This document shows, piece after piece, positions 44,461 to 53,113 of a stretch of 64,000 bases of DNA (position 1 is the stretch's first letter; each line of letters opens with the position of its first letter). Position numbers and translations under genes: made by a program. Below the pieces are notes generated by a model. The model was not told the DNA's origin. It was given only the letters and a program-made list of their open reading frames with translations, and did not search any database. Origin of the DNA: Salinimicrobium sediminilitoris (GTDB lineage Bacteria > Bacteroidota > Bacteroidia > Flavobacteriales > Flavobacteriaceae); contig NZ_JAIVCC010000002.1 in NCBI RefSeq assembly GCF_020866905.1, positions 186,001-250,000 on the forward strand, written 5' to 3'.

Positions 44461-44804
44461 TTATTGTTTTTCTCCCGGTAATATGATTCCATCAACTTTA
44501 AGGCTTTATCAATTTCCTTTTTCGGGGTTTTCTCAGATTTTTTAGTAAAACCATTCAATAGAATTACTAACCTTCCTTTATCGAAAAAGCAAAAAACTCT
44601 CCAGATATCTGAGCCTAACATAATTCTAGCTTCATAAAATCCTTTAGTTCCTTTTAAAGCTTTTAGATAATGTGATGGAATTCTTTCAAAAGTTTCAATT
44701 ACTTCTATTATTTTAAAGATTTTATCCTGAACCTTTTTGGGCTGTCCAACTAAAAAATCCTGAAAATAATTTTTATAACTTATTACCTTCCTTATTCTTT
44801 CCAT
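44457..44804 (-). CDS. higB: RelE/HigB-type toxin (Gp49-like)
   Basis: A 115-residue probable mRNA interferase that acts on ribosome-bound messages. The ATG at 44804 (MERIRKVISYK) is preferred to a GTG at 44810, which lies in the promoter box. Family segments are HYLKALKGTKGFYEARI, then SDIWRVFCFFDKGRLVILLNG and FTKKSEKTPKKEI near the end, the usual RelE/Gp49 core. Basic and small, with no signal. Coupled by a 4-base overlap to the antitoxin gene. Confidence 0.85.
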   Translation of the reverse strand: MERIRKVISYKNYFQDFLVGQPKKVQDKIFKIIEVIETFERIPSHYLKALKGTKGFYEARIMLGSDIWRVFCFFDKGRLVILLNGFTKKSEKTPKKEIDKALKLMESYYREKNNK

Positions 44805-44809
44805 CTTCA

Positions 44810-44834
44810 CAAATGTAACTTTTAAGTTACATTT
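44810..44834 (-). promoter_or_regulatory. operator palindrome overlapping the toxin-antitoxin promoter
   Basis: AAATGTAACTT (44811-44821) pairs with AAGTTACATTT (44824-44834). Read on the minus strand, TACATTTG (44817-44810) matches the TAnnTTTG -7 box and lies within the last arm, 5 bases before the toxin ATG. Binding here by the antitoxin would block the promoter. Confidence 0.65.
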
Positions 44835-44907
44835 TTCAAAGTAATTTTATGAGATATCAGAGATAGAGTTTTGATTAATGAATCCTGAACATCCTTAAAA
44901 TCTATTA

Positions 44908-44933
44908 GAAGCTGAAACAAGTTCAGCCTGACA
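44908..44933 (-). repeat. dispersed repeat, inverted copy upstream of the toxin gene
   Basis: GAAGCTGAAACAAGTTCAGC and 6 more bases, the reverse complement of the 44130-44155 copy with 4 mismatches. The two copies bracket the toxin-antitoxin pair. Confidence 0.6.
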
Positions 44934-44934
44934 A

Positions 44935-45215
44935 ATCTATATAGAATACGGCTATGTCTCCTCGAGCGCCTGCCTGCTGGCAGGCAGAGAGTCGAGAGGT
45001 CTGTGTGTACCAAGCAATAATTTTAGAAGTAAAAGTTGGCGCGGATTTGCAATCCGTTCCAAGTTCTCCCTTCCCCACCCCGACCTTCGGCCACTCCTCC
45101 GCAGGAGGGGAATAATCCGAGGAATATTTTTAATAACAAGATGAAGCGTCATCTTGAAATCATTTCAGGATCAAACAGAAGCTGAAACTCCCGAAGCGTC
45201 TGGACAGCTTGACGG
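44935..45215. repeat. cluster of short palindromic repeats, no gene
   Basis: The spacer between higB and dnaK holds a hairpin around GCCTGCCTGCTGGCAGGCAG (near 44970-44990), CGGATTTGCAATCCG (near 45043), a CTCCTCCGCAGGAGG hairpin (near 45091), the third copy of the dispersed repeat (45148-45173) and an inverted CTCCCG...CGGGAG pair (near 45188-45218). No open frame is convincing. These look like REP-type elements. Confidence 0.55.
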
Positions 45216-45238
45216 GAGGAAAAACTTGAGAAACAAAA

Positions 45239-45264
45239 AAAGCGCTGCCAATCGGCAGCGCTTT
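45239..45264 (-). terminator. intrinsic terminator of dnaK
   Basis: AAAGCGCTGCC (45239-45249) pairs with GGCAGCGCTTT (45254-45264) over AATC, with T7 following on the minus strand. Between it and the dnaK stop is a CTCCCC/GGGGAG repeat (near 45284-45303). Confidence 0.85.
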
Positions 45265-45311
45265 ATATTCTCTCAAAGTTCCTCCCCTTGATAAGGGGAG
45301 GTTAGGAGGGG

Positions 45312-47252
45312 TTACTTCACTTCTTCGAAGTCAACGTCTTCTACATCGTCACCTTGCTTGGAGTCACCTCCGGCTTGTTGCCCTCCGGCCTGTTGACCGT
45401 TTTGAGCTCCAGGTCCACCTTGTGGCCCACCTGGCTGTCCACCTTGCTCGGCTTGTGCTTTGTACATTTCTTCAGAAGCTACTTTCCATGCCTCATTGAT
45501 CTTATCTAATGCAGGCTGAATTGTATCTACTTCTTTTGTCTCGTAAGCTTTCTTCAATTCTTCCAAAGCGTCTTCGATCGGCTTCTTCTTATCGTCAGAA
45601 AGTTTATCTCCAAATTCTTTCAGCTGCTTTTCAGTCTGGAAGATCATGGCATCAGCTTCGTTAAGCTTATCTACTTTTTCTTTGGCTTGTTTATCAGTTT
45701 CAGCATTCGCTTCAGCTTCCTGCTTCATCTTTTGGATCTCTTCTTCAGTAAGACCAGAAGAAGCCTCGATTCTAATATCCTGAGATTTACCAGTAGCTTT
45801 ATCTGTAGCGCTTACTTTGATGATACCGTTGGCATCAATGTCAAAAGTTACTTCAATTTGAGGTGTTCCTCTTGGCGCCGGTGGAATCCCATCAAGGTGG
45901 AATCTACCAATTGTCTTATTGTCGGCTGCCATTGGACGCTCTCCCTGTAATACGTGGATCTCAACAGATGGCTGATTATCGGCCGCGGTAGAGAATACCT
46001 GGGATTTCTTGGTTGGAATGGTTGTGTTAGACTCAATTAACTTGGTCATCACACCACCCATAGTTTCAATACCAAGAGATAGCGGAGTTACGTCAAGAAG
46101 CAATACATCTTTTACATCTCCTGTAAGTACACCACCCTGGATCGCAGCACCAATTGCCACAACTTCATCAGGATTCACTCCTTTTGATGGTTTCTTTCCG
46201 AAGAACTTCTCAACTTCTTCCTGGATCTTAGGGATACGGGTAGATCCACCAACAAGGATCACCTCGTCAATATCACTTTTTGAAAGTCCGGCATCGCTAA
46301 GTGCTTTTTGCACAGGATCCATAGAACGCTTCACCAAAGTATCGGCTAATTGTTCAAATTTTGATCTCGTCAAAGTCTCAACCAAGTGCTTTGGTCCACT
46401 TGAAGTAGCGGTAACATATGGCAGGTTAATCTCTGTTTGAGAAGAAGAGGAAAGCTCAATTTTAGCTTTTTCAGCAGCTTCTTTCAAACGCTGAAGTGCC
46501 ATTGGGTCTTTTCTAAGGTCGATATCTTCGGCTTTCTGAAATGTATCTGCAAGCCAGTCGATGATCACCTCATCAAAGTCGTCACCACCAAGGTGCGTAT
46601 CACCATTTGTAGAAAGTACTTCAAATACTCCATCCCCTAATTCAAGGATAGAGATATCAAATGTACCACCACCAAGGTCATAAACTGCGATCTTCTGGTC
46701 CTGAGATTTTTTATCAAGTCCATAAGCCAATGCAGCTGCAGTTGGTTCGTTAATGATCCTTCTCACTTTAAGACCTGCGATCTCACCGGCTTCTTTTGTA
46801 GCCTGACGCTGAGAGTCATTAAAGTATGCAGGTACGGTAATTACCGCTTCGGTCACATCCTGTCCAAGATAATCTTCGGCAGTTTTCTTCATTTTTTGAA
46901 GCACCATCGCAGAAAGTTCCTGCGGAGTATATTTTCTTCCGTCGATCTCCACACGTGGAGTATCGTTGTCCCCTTTTACTACTTTATAAGGAACTCTTCC
47001 TGCTTCTTTAGAAACTTCGGAATATTTGTTCCCCATAAACCTCTTGATAGAGGAAATAGTTTTTGTTGGGTTTGTTACAGCCTGACGTTTTGCAGGATCC
47101 CCTACTTTTATTTCGCCTCCTTCAACAAAAGCGATAACAGAAGGAGTAGTTCTTTTTCCTTCGGCATTAGGAATTACCGTTGGCTCGTTACCTTCCATTA
47201 CGGCAACACAAGAGTTGGTAGTACCTAAGTCGATTCCAATTATTTTACTCAT
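45312..47252 (-). CDS. dnaK: molecular chaperone DnaK (Hsp70)
   Basis: ATP-driven Hsp70 chaperone for protein folding and stress recovery. The 646 residues show the Hsp70 signatures: [16 protein letters not shown] at 5-20, the [12 protein letters not shown]-like [15 protein letters not shown] near 192, [14 protein letters not shown] near 330, the linker [15 protein letters not shown] near 383 and an acidic [11 protein letters not shown]-terminus preceded by a Gly/Gln-rich stretch. dnaJ and grpE are not next to it, which is common in Bacteroidota. No CIRCE element is present upstream; instead there is a TGACA/TGTCA cluster. Confidence 0.98.
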   Translation of the reverse strand: MSKIIGIDLGTTNSCVAVMEGNEPTVIPNAEGKRTTPSVIAFVEGGEIKVGDPAKRQAVTNPTKTISSIKRFMGNKYSEVSKEAGRVPYKVVKGDNDTPRVEIDGRKYTPQELSAMVLQKMKKTAEDYLGQDVTEAVITVPAYFNDSQRQATKEAGEIAGLKVRRIINEPTAAALAYGLDKKSQDQKIAVYDLGGGTFDISILELGDGVFEVLSTNGDTHLGGDDFDEVIIDWLADTFQKAEDIDLRKDPMALQRLKEAAEKAKIELSSSSQTEINLPYVTATSSGPKHLVETLTRSKFEQLADTLVKRSMDPVQKALSDAGLSKSDIDEVILVGGSTRIPKIQEEVEKFFGKKPSKGVNPDEVVAIGAAIQGGVLTGDVKDVLLLDVTPLSLGIETMGGVMTKLIESNTTIPTKKSQVFSTAADNQPSVEIHVLQGERPMAADNKTIGRFHLDGIPPAPRGTPQIEVTFDIDANGIIKVSATDKATGKSQDIRIEASSGLTEEEIQKMKQEAEANAETDKQAKEKVDKLNEADAMIFQTEKQLKEFGDKLSDDKKKPIEDALEELKKAYETKEVDTIQPALDKINEAWKVASEEMYKAQAEQGGQPGGPQGGPGAQNGQQAGGQQAGGDSKQGDDVEDVDFEEVK

Positions 47253-47333
47253 AATTCTATAGGTTGTTATTTATTATTTCTGAATTTTTTCAACAACCTC
47301 TTAAAGTCAATCTTTATGCCAGCAGAAATTATA

Positions 47334-47355
47334 TGACAGGATGTCATTTTTGACA
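47334..47355 (-). promoter_or_regulatory. TGACA/TGTCA inverted-repeat cluster upstream of dnaK
   Basis: TGACA (47334-47338), TGTCA (47342-47346) and TGACA (47351-47355) form two overlapping inverted repeats 82-103 bases before the dnaK start. Candidate heat-shock operator; the regulator is unknown. Confidence 0.4.
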
Positions 47356-47422
47356 CCTAAACTATGAATTTCCCTACCTTTTTTGTCAATGAGATTTATT
47401 CTATTTTTCCTGAAGGGATTAT

Positions 47423-47430
47423 TACCTTTG
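47423..47430 (+). promoter_or_regulatory. -7 promoter box of sdaA
   Basis: TACCTTTG matches TAnnTTTG, 17 bases before the ATG at 47448. Confidence 0.55.
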
Positions 47431-47447
47431 CCGGCTAAAGTTTGAGA

Positions 47448-48872
47448 ATGGAAAGTATCAGCGTTTTTGACATGCTTAAAATAGGAGTTGGTCCTTCCAG
47501 CTCCCACACCCTGGGCCCATGGAGGGCCGGCGAAAGATGGATAGTGGAATTGAAAGAAGCTGGAAGATTTGATCTGGTCGAAAAGGTGACCATCAATCTG
47601 TACGGTTCTCTTTCCCTTACCGGAAAAGGACACGCTACAGACCTGGCTTCGGTATTAGGCCTGTTAGGATACGATCCTGTTACTGTCCCAGTTGAAAACA
47701 TTGATCCCGAGATCAATAATATTAAAACCTTTGGCCGGCTTAACCTTAACGGGGAGCGCAGCATTGACTTCGATCTCGAAAACGATATCGTCTTCAATAA
47801 AAAATTCCTGCCTTTCCATCCCAACGGAATGAAATTTACTGCGCTGCTTTCTTCCGGCAAAACAACATCCTCCACCTTTTACTCTATTGGCGGCGGATTT
47901 GTAGTTAAGGAAGAACGTAAGAACGCCAAAAAACAACTTCAGAAATTTAAACACTTTCCTTTTCCCATTGTAAAAGGAACAGACCTGGCCGCTTTTTGTA
48001 AACAGGAGAATAAAAAGATTTCTGAAATAGTCTACGAGAACGAAAAGTCACTGCGAACTGAAGCTGAAATAGATGCCGGGTTAAAGGCTGTGTGGGACGT
48101 GATGCTTGAATCAATGTATTTAGGTTGTCATACCGAAGGAACTCTACCCGGTGGTTTGAACGTACGCCGAAGGGCTCCAGATTCTCACAAGAAGCTTATT
48201 GGAGATCTTAATTACGATTCACCCGAAGAATGGATCGAAGCCATTCGTAAAACTGAAGTAAAGTTCCGCTCGATTTTAAAATGGGTAAGCTGCTTTGCTT
48301 TAGGTGTGAATGAAGTGAATGCTTCTTTAGGTCGTGTCGTAACAGCCCCCACAAATGGAAGCGCCGGAGTTATCCCCGCAGTTCTCATGTACTACCTTAC
48401 AATAGAAAATCACGATGCCAGATTTGAAAAGATTAAGCAGTTCCTTTTAGTAGCAGGTGAAATTGGCAGCTTGTTCAAAAAAGGAGCTACTATTTCGGCC
48501 GCTATGGGTGGTTGCCAGGCAGAGATCGGAGTTTCTTCCTCCATGGCCGCCGGAGCTTTAACCGAAGTGATGGGCGGTACTCCAGAACAGGTTATGATGG
48601 CAGCCGAAATAGCCATGGAGCACCACCTCGGCCTCACCTGCGATCCCATCGCCGGTCTCGTACAAATTCCTTGCATCGAAAGAAACTCCATGGGTGCCAT
48701 CAAGGCAATAAACGCCGCCGAAATGGCAATGGACGCCGATTCTATTCACGCTAAAGTTCCACTTGATAAGGTAATCGAAACAATGTGGGAAACAGCAAAA
48801 GACATGAACTCAAAATACAAAGAAACCTCAGAAGGCGGACTGGCGGTTAGAGTGAGTTTGAGTGACTGCTAG
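47448..48872 (+). CDS. sdaA: L-serine ammonia-lyase, iron-sulfur type
   Basis: Deaminates L-serine to pyruvate with a [4Fe-4S] cluster. The ATG at 47448 is chosen over an in-frame TTG at 47442. The 474-residue single-chain form joins the beta domain (residues 1-160, opening [20 protein letters not shown]) with the catalytic alpha domain ([16 protein letters not shown] near 300). Cysteines likely to hold the cluster are in [17 protein letters not shown] and [15 protein letters not shown]. Transcribed divergently from dnaK; a repeat-rich spacer follows the stop directly. Confidence 0.95.
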   Translation: MESISVFDMLKIGVGPSSSHTLGPWRAGERWIVELKEAGRFDLVEKVTINLYGSLSLTGKGHATDLASVLGLLGYDPVTVPVENIDPEINNIKTFGRLNLNGERSIDFDLENDIVFNKKFLPFHPNGMKFTALLSSGKTTSSTFYSIGGGFVVKEERKNAKKQLQKFKHFPFPIVKGTDLAAFCKQENKKISEIVYENEKSLRTEAEIDAGLKAVWDVMLESMYLGCHTEGTLPGGLNVRRRAPDSHKKLIGDLNYDSPEEWIEAIRKTEVKFRSILKWVSCFALGVNEVNASLGRVVTAPTNGSAGVIPAVLMYYLTIENHDARFEKIKQFLLVAGEIGSLFKKGATISAAMGGCQAEIGVSSSMAAGALTEVMGGTPEQVMMAAEIAMEHHLGLTCDPIAGLVQIPCIERNSMGAIKAINAAEMAMDADSIHAKVPLDKVIETMWETAKDMNSKYKETSEGGLAVRVSLSDC

Positions 48873-48873
48873 A

Positions 48874-49203
48874 ACCACCCCACCCTGCGGGCACCCCTCC
48901 TTAAAAAAAGGAGAGGAACACTTGGAAGTCGTAAACGACTTCCCCTAACGGCTGCACATTTCATCTTTAAATGAAATTTCCTGCCAAAGGCAGGTTGAAC
49001 GCGAAGCGGAAAATGACATTGGACTCCTCTCGAAGAGAGTGGACGCGAAGCGGAATTTTCAACCTAAACTCCCTCCTCTCGAGGAGGTTTTCCGCGAAGC
49101 GAAATGTCTCGAACAGCTCCCCTCCTTTTTTTAAGGAGGGGTGGCAGGCGAGAGCCTGACGGGGTGGTCAGGCGCTAGACCCGCGCAGCGGAAATTGTCC
49201 AAA
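48874..49203. repeat. composite repeat with inverted ends (MITE-like), left of adh
   Basis: The first 43 bases (ACCACCCCACC... to GGAGAGG) are an imperfect reverse complement of 49119-49168 (CCCCTCC... to GGGGTGGT), framing a ~295-base block. Inside are repeated GCGAAGCGGAA units and small hairpins (GGAAGTCGTAAACGACTTCC near 48924; CCTGCCAAAGGCAGG near 48980; CCTCCTCTCGAGGAGG near 49072). The block continues past the inverted end to 49203. No open frame or transposase. The 49079-49203 part recurs at 50517-50639. Confidence 0.7.
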
Positions 49204-49282
49204 CTTTTCTATTTGAAAATTTTGACCTTTGGGACCCGCTATCTACAAGTTGCAACCAACCACACTTTAGCTTTTTTTTTAT

Positions 49283-49319
49283 AGAAATTGGAATTTGGGA
49301 TTTGGAATTTGAAATCTGG
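49283..49319. repeat. TTTGGAATT-type short repeat
   Basis: GAAATTGGAATTTGGGATTT and similar units, like the strings embedded in menF at 42184-42208. The remaining 49320-49424 spacer leads into the alcohol dehydrogenase gene; no clear promoter box was found. Confidence 0.5.
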
Positions 49320-49424
49320 TATTCACCTTAATGGTACTCCCTTTCCTACCTGCTTTTAACTCTCCTTTATAGGTCTACCGTGCTATTTATCAATAACTTC
49401 AACAACCAAAACCATAAGAAGTAT

Positions 49425-50429
49425 ATGAAAGCAGCACAAGTCCAGGAGAAAGGTGGAGATTTTGTAATTGTTGATCTTGAAAAACCAACTCCAAAAGCAA
49501 AAGAAGTACTCATAAAAGTAGAGGCTTGTGGCATTTGTCACAGTGATGCTTTTGTAAAAGATGGTACCTTCCCTGGTATCGAATACCCCAGAGTTCCGGG
49601 ACACGAAGTAGTAGGTATTGTGGAAAAGGTGGGAGAACAGGTAAATATGTGGAAAGAAGGTCAGCGGGTAGGAGTCGGTTGGCATGGAGGTCATTGCTTT
49701 GAATGTAATCCCTGCAGGCGTGGTGATTTCATCAATTGCGAAAATGCCAAAGTAAGCGGAATTTCATATGATGGAGGATATGCCGAATATATGACTGCAC
49801 CTCAGGAAGCCATTGCAGCTGTTCCTGAAGAACTTTCTTCTGAAGAAGCCGCTCCTTTGCTCTGCGCGGGAATCACTGTTTTTAATGCCCTTCGAAATTC
49901 AGGAATAAAACCCGGTGACCTGGTAGCAGTCCAGGGAATTGGAGGTCTGGGGCATCTTGCTGTTCAATATGCGGTAAAAATGGGGATGAGAACAGTTGCA
50001 ATTTCTCACAGCGATAGTAAAAAAAGATTAGCCAAAGAACTGGGAGCCAAACATTTCATTAATACCGCCAATGAAGATCCTGCCGAAGCCCTGCAAAAAT
50101 TAGGAGGTGCCAGATTAATTTTAGCCACTGCGCCTGTCAGCGAGGCCATCACGGCGGTAATAGGTGGTTTGACAATAGATGGAAGAGTACTCATGGTTGC
50201 AGCAACAGGAGAACCGGTCCAGGTCTCTCCTATGCAGTTACTCATGGGACGTAAAGGCCTTTCCGGCTGGCCCAGCGGTACTGCAAAAGATTCGGAAGAC
50301 ACTTTGAATTTCAGCGCCCTTACAGGTACAGTGCCAATGATAGAGGAATATCCATTAGATAAAGTTAACGAAGCTTATGATCAAATGATCAACAATAAAG
50401 CCCGTTTTAGAGTAGTCCTTAAAATGTAA
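49425..50429 (+). CDS. zinc-dependent alcohol dehydrogenase
   Basis: NAD(P)-dependent medium-chain dehydrogenase that interconverts alcohols and aldehydes. The ATG at 49425 (MKAAQVQEKG) gives the usual start; a GTG at 49380 would add 15 residues. In the 334-residue product the catalytic zinc ligands are C35 (ACGICHSD) and H60 (PGHE), and the structural zinc is held by C91, C94, C97 and C105 (CFECNPCRRGDFINC). The cofactor motif GIGGLGHLAVQ lies near 165. It resembles bacterial AdhA/AdhP. Similar repeat blocks stand on both sides of this gene, which may mark it as an inserted or exchangeable unit. Confidence 0.92.
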   Translation: MKAAQVQEKGGDFVIVDLEKPTPKAKEVLIKVEACGICHSDAFVKDGTFPGIEYPRVPGHEVVGIVEKVGEQVNMWKEGQRVGVGWHGGHCFECNPCRRGDFINCENAKVSGISYDGGYAEYMTAPQEAIAAVPEELSSEEAAPLLCAGITVFNALRNSGIKPGDLVAVQGIGGLGHLAVQYAVKMGMRTVAISHSDSKKRLAKELGAKHFINTANEDPAEALQKLGGARLILATAPVSEAITAVIGGLTIDGRVLMVAATGEPVQVSPMQLLMGRKGLSGWPSGTAKDSEDTLNFSALTGTVPMIEEYPLDKVNEAYDQMINNKARFRVVLKM

Positions 50430-50454
50430 AAATAAGAGTCGGCTAGCAACTATC

Positions 50455-50700
50455 AATCCCTGCCGACAGGCAGTTGTGAACGCCAAGCGAAACAGTTTGA
50501 AAGAAACTCCTCCACTTGTGGAGGTTTCGCAAAGCGAAATGTACCCAACAGCTCCCCTCCTTTTTTCAAGGAGGGGTGGCAGACGATAGTCTGACGGGGT
50601 GGTCAGACGCTACACCCGCGCAGCGGAATTAAGTCCAAATTTTTTAACCTGAAACCCGGAACGTAGAACTTTGGAACAGGCAACCCGCAACCCGAAACCC
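50455..50700. repeat. composite repeat right of adh, direct copy of the left block
   Basis: From 50517 to 50639 it matches 49079-49203 closely and in the same orientation: shared CGAAATGT, CAACAGCTCCCCTCC, AAGGAGGGGTGGCAG, CTGACGGGGTGGTCAG and CCCGCGCAGCGGAA segments. Its left part has CCTGCCGACAGGCAG and CTCCTCCACTTGTGGAGG hairpins. After 50640 come AACCCG/AAACCC short repeats up to the next gene. No coding potential. Confidence 0.7.
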
Positions 50701-50704
50701 GCAA

Positions 50705-51181
50705 TCACTTCACCTTTTTCTCCTCACAACCTTCTTTCCTCCTGGTGTCAATTAGATAAATGATCTTCCATTCTTCCTCCACCTTCAGCAACTGAAAACT
50801 GTTTACTCCGCAATGGCTAAAAGTTTCATCCATATAAAAAGAATAGGGCGTCCATACATTGGCCATGTTTCCATCGATTTTAATGACATAATCATGCAGG
50901 ACTTCTTTAAAATCGGTTTTTAAAGGAATACCCACTATTCCTTTTAACACCTTCTGCAACTCTTCCCTTACCAGGACTGTTTCCCCGGTCTTCGATCTTC
51001 CAATAGTCTGAATAACAGGGTTCTCATGAAAAACCGATTTCATTATAGTAGAATCACGTGCATGGAATCCTTCAAAAAAGGTTTCCACAACTCTTTGAAC
51101 TTTATCTTCTTCTATAGGATCCTGAGCAACAACAACTGTTGCTAATAGCAGAAAAATGGCTGTGGATACACGTTTCTTCAT
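50705..51181 (-). CDS. exported NTF2-like (lumazine-binding-like) protein
   Basis: A 158-residue secreted protein: signal peptide MKKRVSTAIFLLLATVVVAQ, then an NTF2/SnoaL-type cone fold. Typical features are the early helix VQRVVETFFEGFHARDSTIMKS-type segment, a conserved KxVFH motif and C-terminal strands ending WKIIYLIDTRR. The pattern fits the Lumazine_bd_2/DUF4440 group, whose members are mostly uncharacterised. No catalytic residues assigned. Divergent from panB. Confidence 0.75.
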   Translation of the reverse strand: MKKRVSTAIFLLLATVVVAQDPIEEDKVQRVVETFFEGFHARDSTIMKSVFHENPVIQTIGRSKTGETVLVREELQKVLKGIVGIPLKTDFKEVLHDYVIKIDGNMANVWTPYSFYMDETFSHCGVNSFQLLKVEEEWKIIYLIDTRRKEGCEEKKVK

Positions 51182-51234
51182 GTGCTGAGTTTTAGGGTAA
51201 TTTAGTACTTTTACCTGAATTTAAAACCAACCGT

Positions 51235-52053
51235 ATGTCAGTCGCTAAAAAACAGTTCAAACGAATCACCACCAAATCACTGGTCGAAATGAAGTCTCAG
51301 GGAGAAAAGATCTCTATGCTTACTTCCTATGATTTTTCTATGGCTAAGATCGTTGACGGTGCAGGCATAGACGTCATTTTGGTTGGAGATTCGGCCAGTA
51401 ATGTAATGGCGGGACATGAAACAACTTTGCCAATTACCCTGGATCAAATGATCTATCATGCGGCGAGTGTTGTTAGAGCTGTTGAGCGCGCTTTGGTGGT
51501 TGTAGATCTTCCCTTCGGAAGTTACCAAAGCGATCCAAAAGAAGCATTGCGATCGGCGATCAGGATCATGAAAGAAAGCGGTGGACATGCAGTAAAACTG
51601 GAAGGTGGAAAAGAAATTAAAGATTCAGTTAAACGTATCCTCAACGCCGGTATCCCGGTAATGGGTCACCTTGGATTAACCCCACAGTCCATTTATAAAT
51701 TCGGGACTTACACAGTTCGCGCAAAAGAAGAAGCCGAAGCCGAAAAATTGAAAAATGATGCTCTAATGCTGGAAAAAGCCGGTTGTTTTGCTCTTGTGCT
51801 GGAAAAAGTACCTGCCAAACTGGCTAAAGAAGTTGCAGAAAGCCTTACGATTCCTGTCATTGGAATTGGTGCCGGAAACGGAGTCGACGGCCAGGTGCTG
51901 GTTGTTCATGATATGATTGGTATGACCCACGAATTTAACCCAAGGTTTTTGAGAAGGTATCTTGACTTATATTCAGAAATGACAAAAGCATTTGAACAAT
52001 ATCGTGATGATGTAAAGAGCAGGAACTTCCCATCAGACGAAGAACAATATTAG
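51235..52053 (+). CDS. panB: 3-methyl-2-oxobutanoate hydroxymethyltransferase
   Basis: First step of pantothenate (coenzyme A) synthesis: transfers a hydroxymethyl group from methylene-tetrahydrofolate to 2-oxoisovalerate. The 272-residue length is typical. Segments that identify it are [20 protein letters not shown] near 22, [19 protein letters not shown] near 43, VDLPFGSYQ near 86, VKLEGGKE near 117 and the active-site GHLGLTPQS near 140. The C-terminus [15 protein letters not shown] is complete. No panC nearby. A near-consensus -7 box (TACTTTTA, 51206-51213) lies 21 bases before the ATG. Confidence 0.96.
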   Translation: MSVAKKQFKRITTKSLVEMKSQGEKISMLTSYDFSMAKIVDGAGIDVILVGDSASNVMAGHETTLPITLDQMIYHAASVVRAVERALVVVDLPFGSYQSDPKEALRSAIRIMKESGGHAVKLEGGKEIKDSVKRILNAGIPVMGHLGLTPQSIYKFGTYTVRAKEEAEAEKLKNDALMLEKAGCFALVLEKVPAKLAKEVAESLTIPVIGIGAGNGVDGQVLVVHDMIGMTHEFNPRFLRRYLDLYSEMTKAFEQYRDDVKSRNFPSDEEQY

Positions 52054-52088
52054 AAGACAGATTTTAGAATTTAGAAGTTAGATTTTTT
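52054..52088. repeat. short AT-rich intergenic repeat
   Basis: AGATTTTAGAATTTAGAAGT and TAGATTTTTT units fill the space between panB and the next gene, resembling low-complexity spacer repeats elsewhere in the 44-52 kb region. Confidence 0.4.
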
Positions 52089-52090
52089 CC

Positions 52091-52513
52091 ATGAAAATCA
52101 GGTATACAAAAAATCGATCCAATTTTAATCTTTTTTTAGGTACTCCTTTTGTCATTTTTGGTGCCTTAAAAGCCTATGAAGGAACAGCAGACTTTGTGCA
52201 TTATATTCAACTAATTCTGGGAATATTAATGGTTAGTAGTTTCTTTCTTGAGCGCAAATTTGGATATCTGAGTATTGAAAATGGAATGCTGACAAAATAT
52301 TTCTTTATAAAGAGAGTCATTAAAATTGACAATATCACAAATATTCAATCATTACCCGGAAGGATAAAATTAGTAACTCCCCAAAAAAATCTCAGCATCA
52401 ACACCTCAATCATTGATAAAGAATCGATCAGTGATTTATACCGGGTCTTAGGTGCCCTTCAACTTGAATCTCAGGAAAACCCGTTTACCGGTTGGTCTCC
52501 GGTCAATTCTTAA
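52091..52513 (+). CDS. small membrane protein with PH-like strands, copy 1
   Basis: A 140-residue protein with two hydrophobic segments (about 13-28 and 38-56) and then a beta-rich tail: YLSIENGMLTKYFFIKRVIKI followed by RIKLVTPQKNLSINTS. This layout (membrane pair, then one bacterial-PH-like domain) is shared with the protein at 52678-53103; both end with LxLE..ENPF/ERNPF. They are diverged paralogues. Function unknown. It sits between panB and the pseudouridine synthase, all on the plus strand. Confidence 0.7.
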   Translation: MKIRYTKNRSNFNLFLGTPFVIFGALKAYEGTADFVHYIQLILGILMVSSFFLERKFGYLSIENGMLTKYFFIKRVIKIDNITNIQSLPGRIKLVTPQKNLSINTSIIDKESISDLYRVLGALQLESQENPFTGWSPVNS

Positions 52514-52518
52514 GAGGT

Positions 52519-52674
52519 ATGGGAATAGGAAAAGCTGTATTACTTACCCTCTCGTATCTCCTATTCAACTGGCTCAACTTCGGAATTGTATACCGGACCT
52601 TATTTGCCTTTAAAATTTTTATAACTTTATTTGCGCTGTGGTTGATCCCTTCCAGAACACTCTATCACTTCTGA
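52519..52674 (+). CDS. possible small membrane protein
   Basis: A 51-residue frame starting MGIGKAVLLTLSYLLFNWLN, with one or two membrane helices and no other feature. It starts 6 bases after copy 1 and ends 4 bases before copy 2, so spacing fits a real small gene in the operon. The frame can be extended to 52492, but that overlaps copy 1. No known family recognised; it could be spurious. Confidence 0.42.
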   Translation: MGIGKAVLLTLSYLLFNWLNFGIVYRTLFAFKIFITLFALWLIPSRTLYHF

Positions 52675-52677
52675 AAA

Positions 52678-53103
52678 ATGATAACTAAATACAGAAAAAA
52701 ATACCTCTGGGCAGATCTCATTTTTGGGATCTTATACTTAGTGCTTGGGTTATCCGGTTTTTTTTATGGATCCAATGGTTTTATAAGGTACGGTTTCACG
52801 GCGATCGGGCTTTTATATCTTTTTCAATTCTTCTATAAACTGAAGTATTCATACTTAAAGATCGAGGGGAATATTCTTTTTCGAAATTTAATTTTTCAGC
52901 AAAAGAAAATAGATCTTTCTCAAGTTACACGGATCAAAAAATTTGCTGATGAAATCATATTTTTGACACCTCATGAAAAGTTGAAGATCAGCACTAAATT
53001 AGTAGGCAGGAAAGACTTGCCTGCTTTCCATGACCTATTAGCTTCCCTGGATCTGGAACCGGAAAGAAATCCTTTTAAAAAGGAAATTGTAAAGACTATT
53101 TAA
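52678..53103 (+). CDS. small membrane protein with PH-like strands, copy 2
   Basis: A 141-residue paralogue of 52091-52513: hydrophobic segments at about 10-28 and 34-52, followed by YLKIEGNILFRNLIFQQKKI and IIFLTPHEKLKISTKLVG, then LASLDLEPERNPF. The PH-like strand order is conserved between copies though identity is low. Function unknown. The pseudouridine synthase gene begins 11 bases later. Confidence 0.7.
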   Translation: MITKYRKKYLWADLIFGILYLVLGLSGFFYGSNGFIRYGFTAIGLLYLFQFFYKLKYSYLKIEGNILFRNLIFQQKKIDLSQVTRIKKFADEIIFLTPHEKLKISTKLVGRKDLPAFHDLLASLDLEPERNPFKKEIVKTI

Positions 53104-53113
53104 AATTGCTTTT

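Noticed and set aside
44935-45215. CRISPR-like array
   Set aside because: The palindromes differ from one another and have no regular spacing or spacers.
47253-47441. CIRCE heat-shock element upstream of dnaK
   Set aside because: Looked for TTAGCACTC-N9-GAGTGCTAA; not present.
48874-49203. Insertion sequence
   Set aside because: No transposase frame and less than 350 bases; called a MITE-like repeat only.
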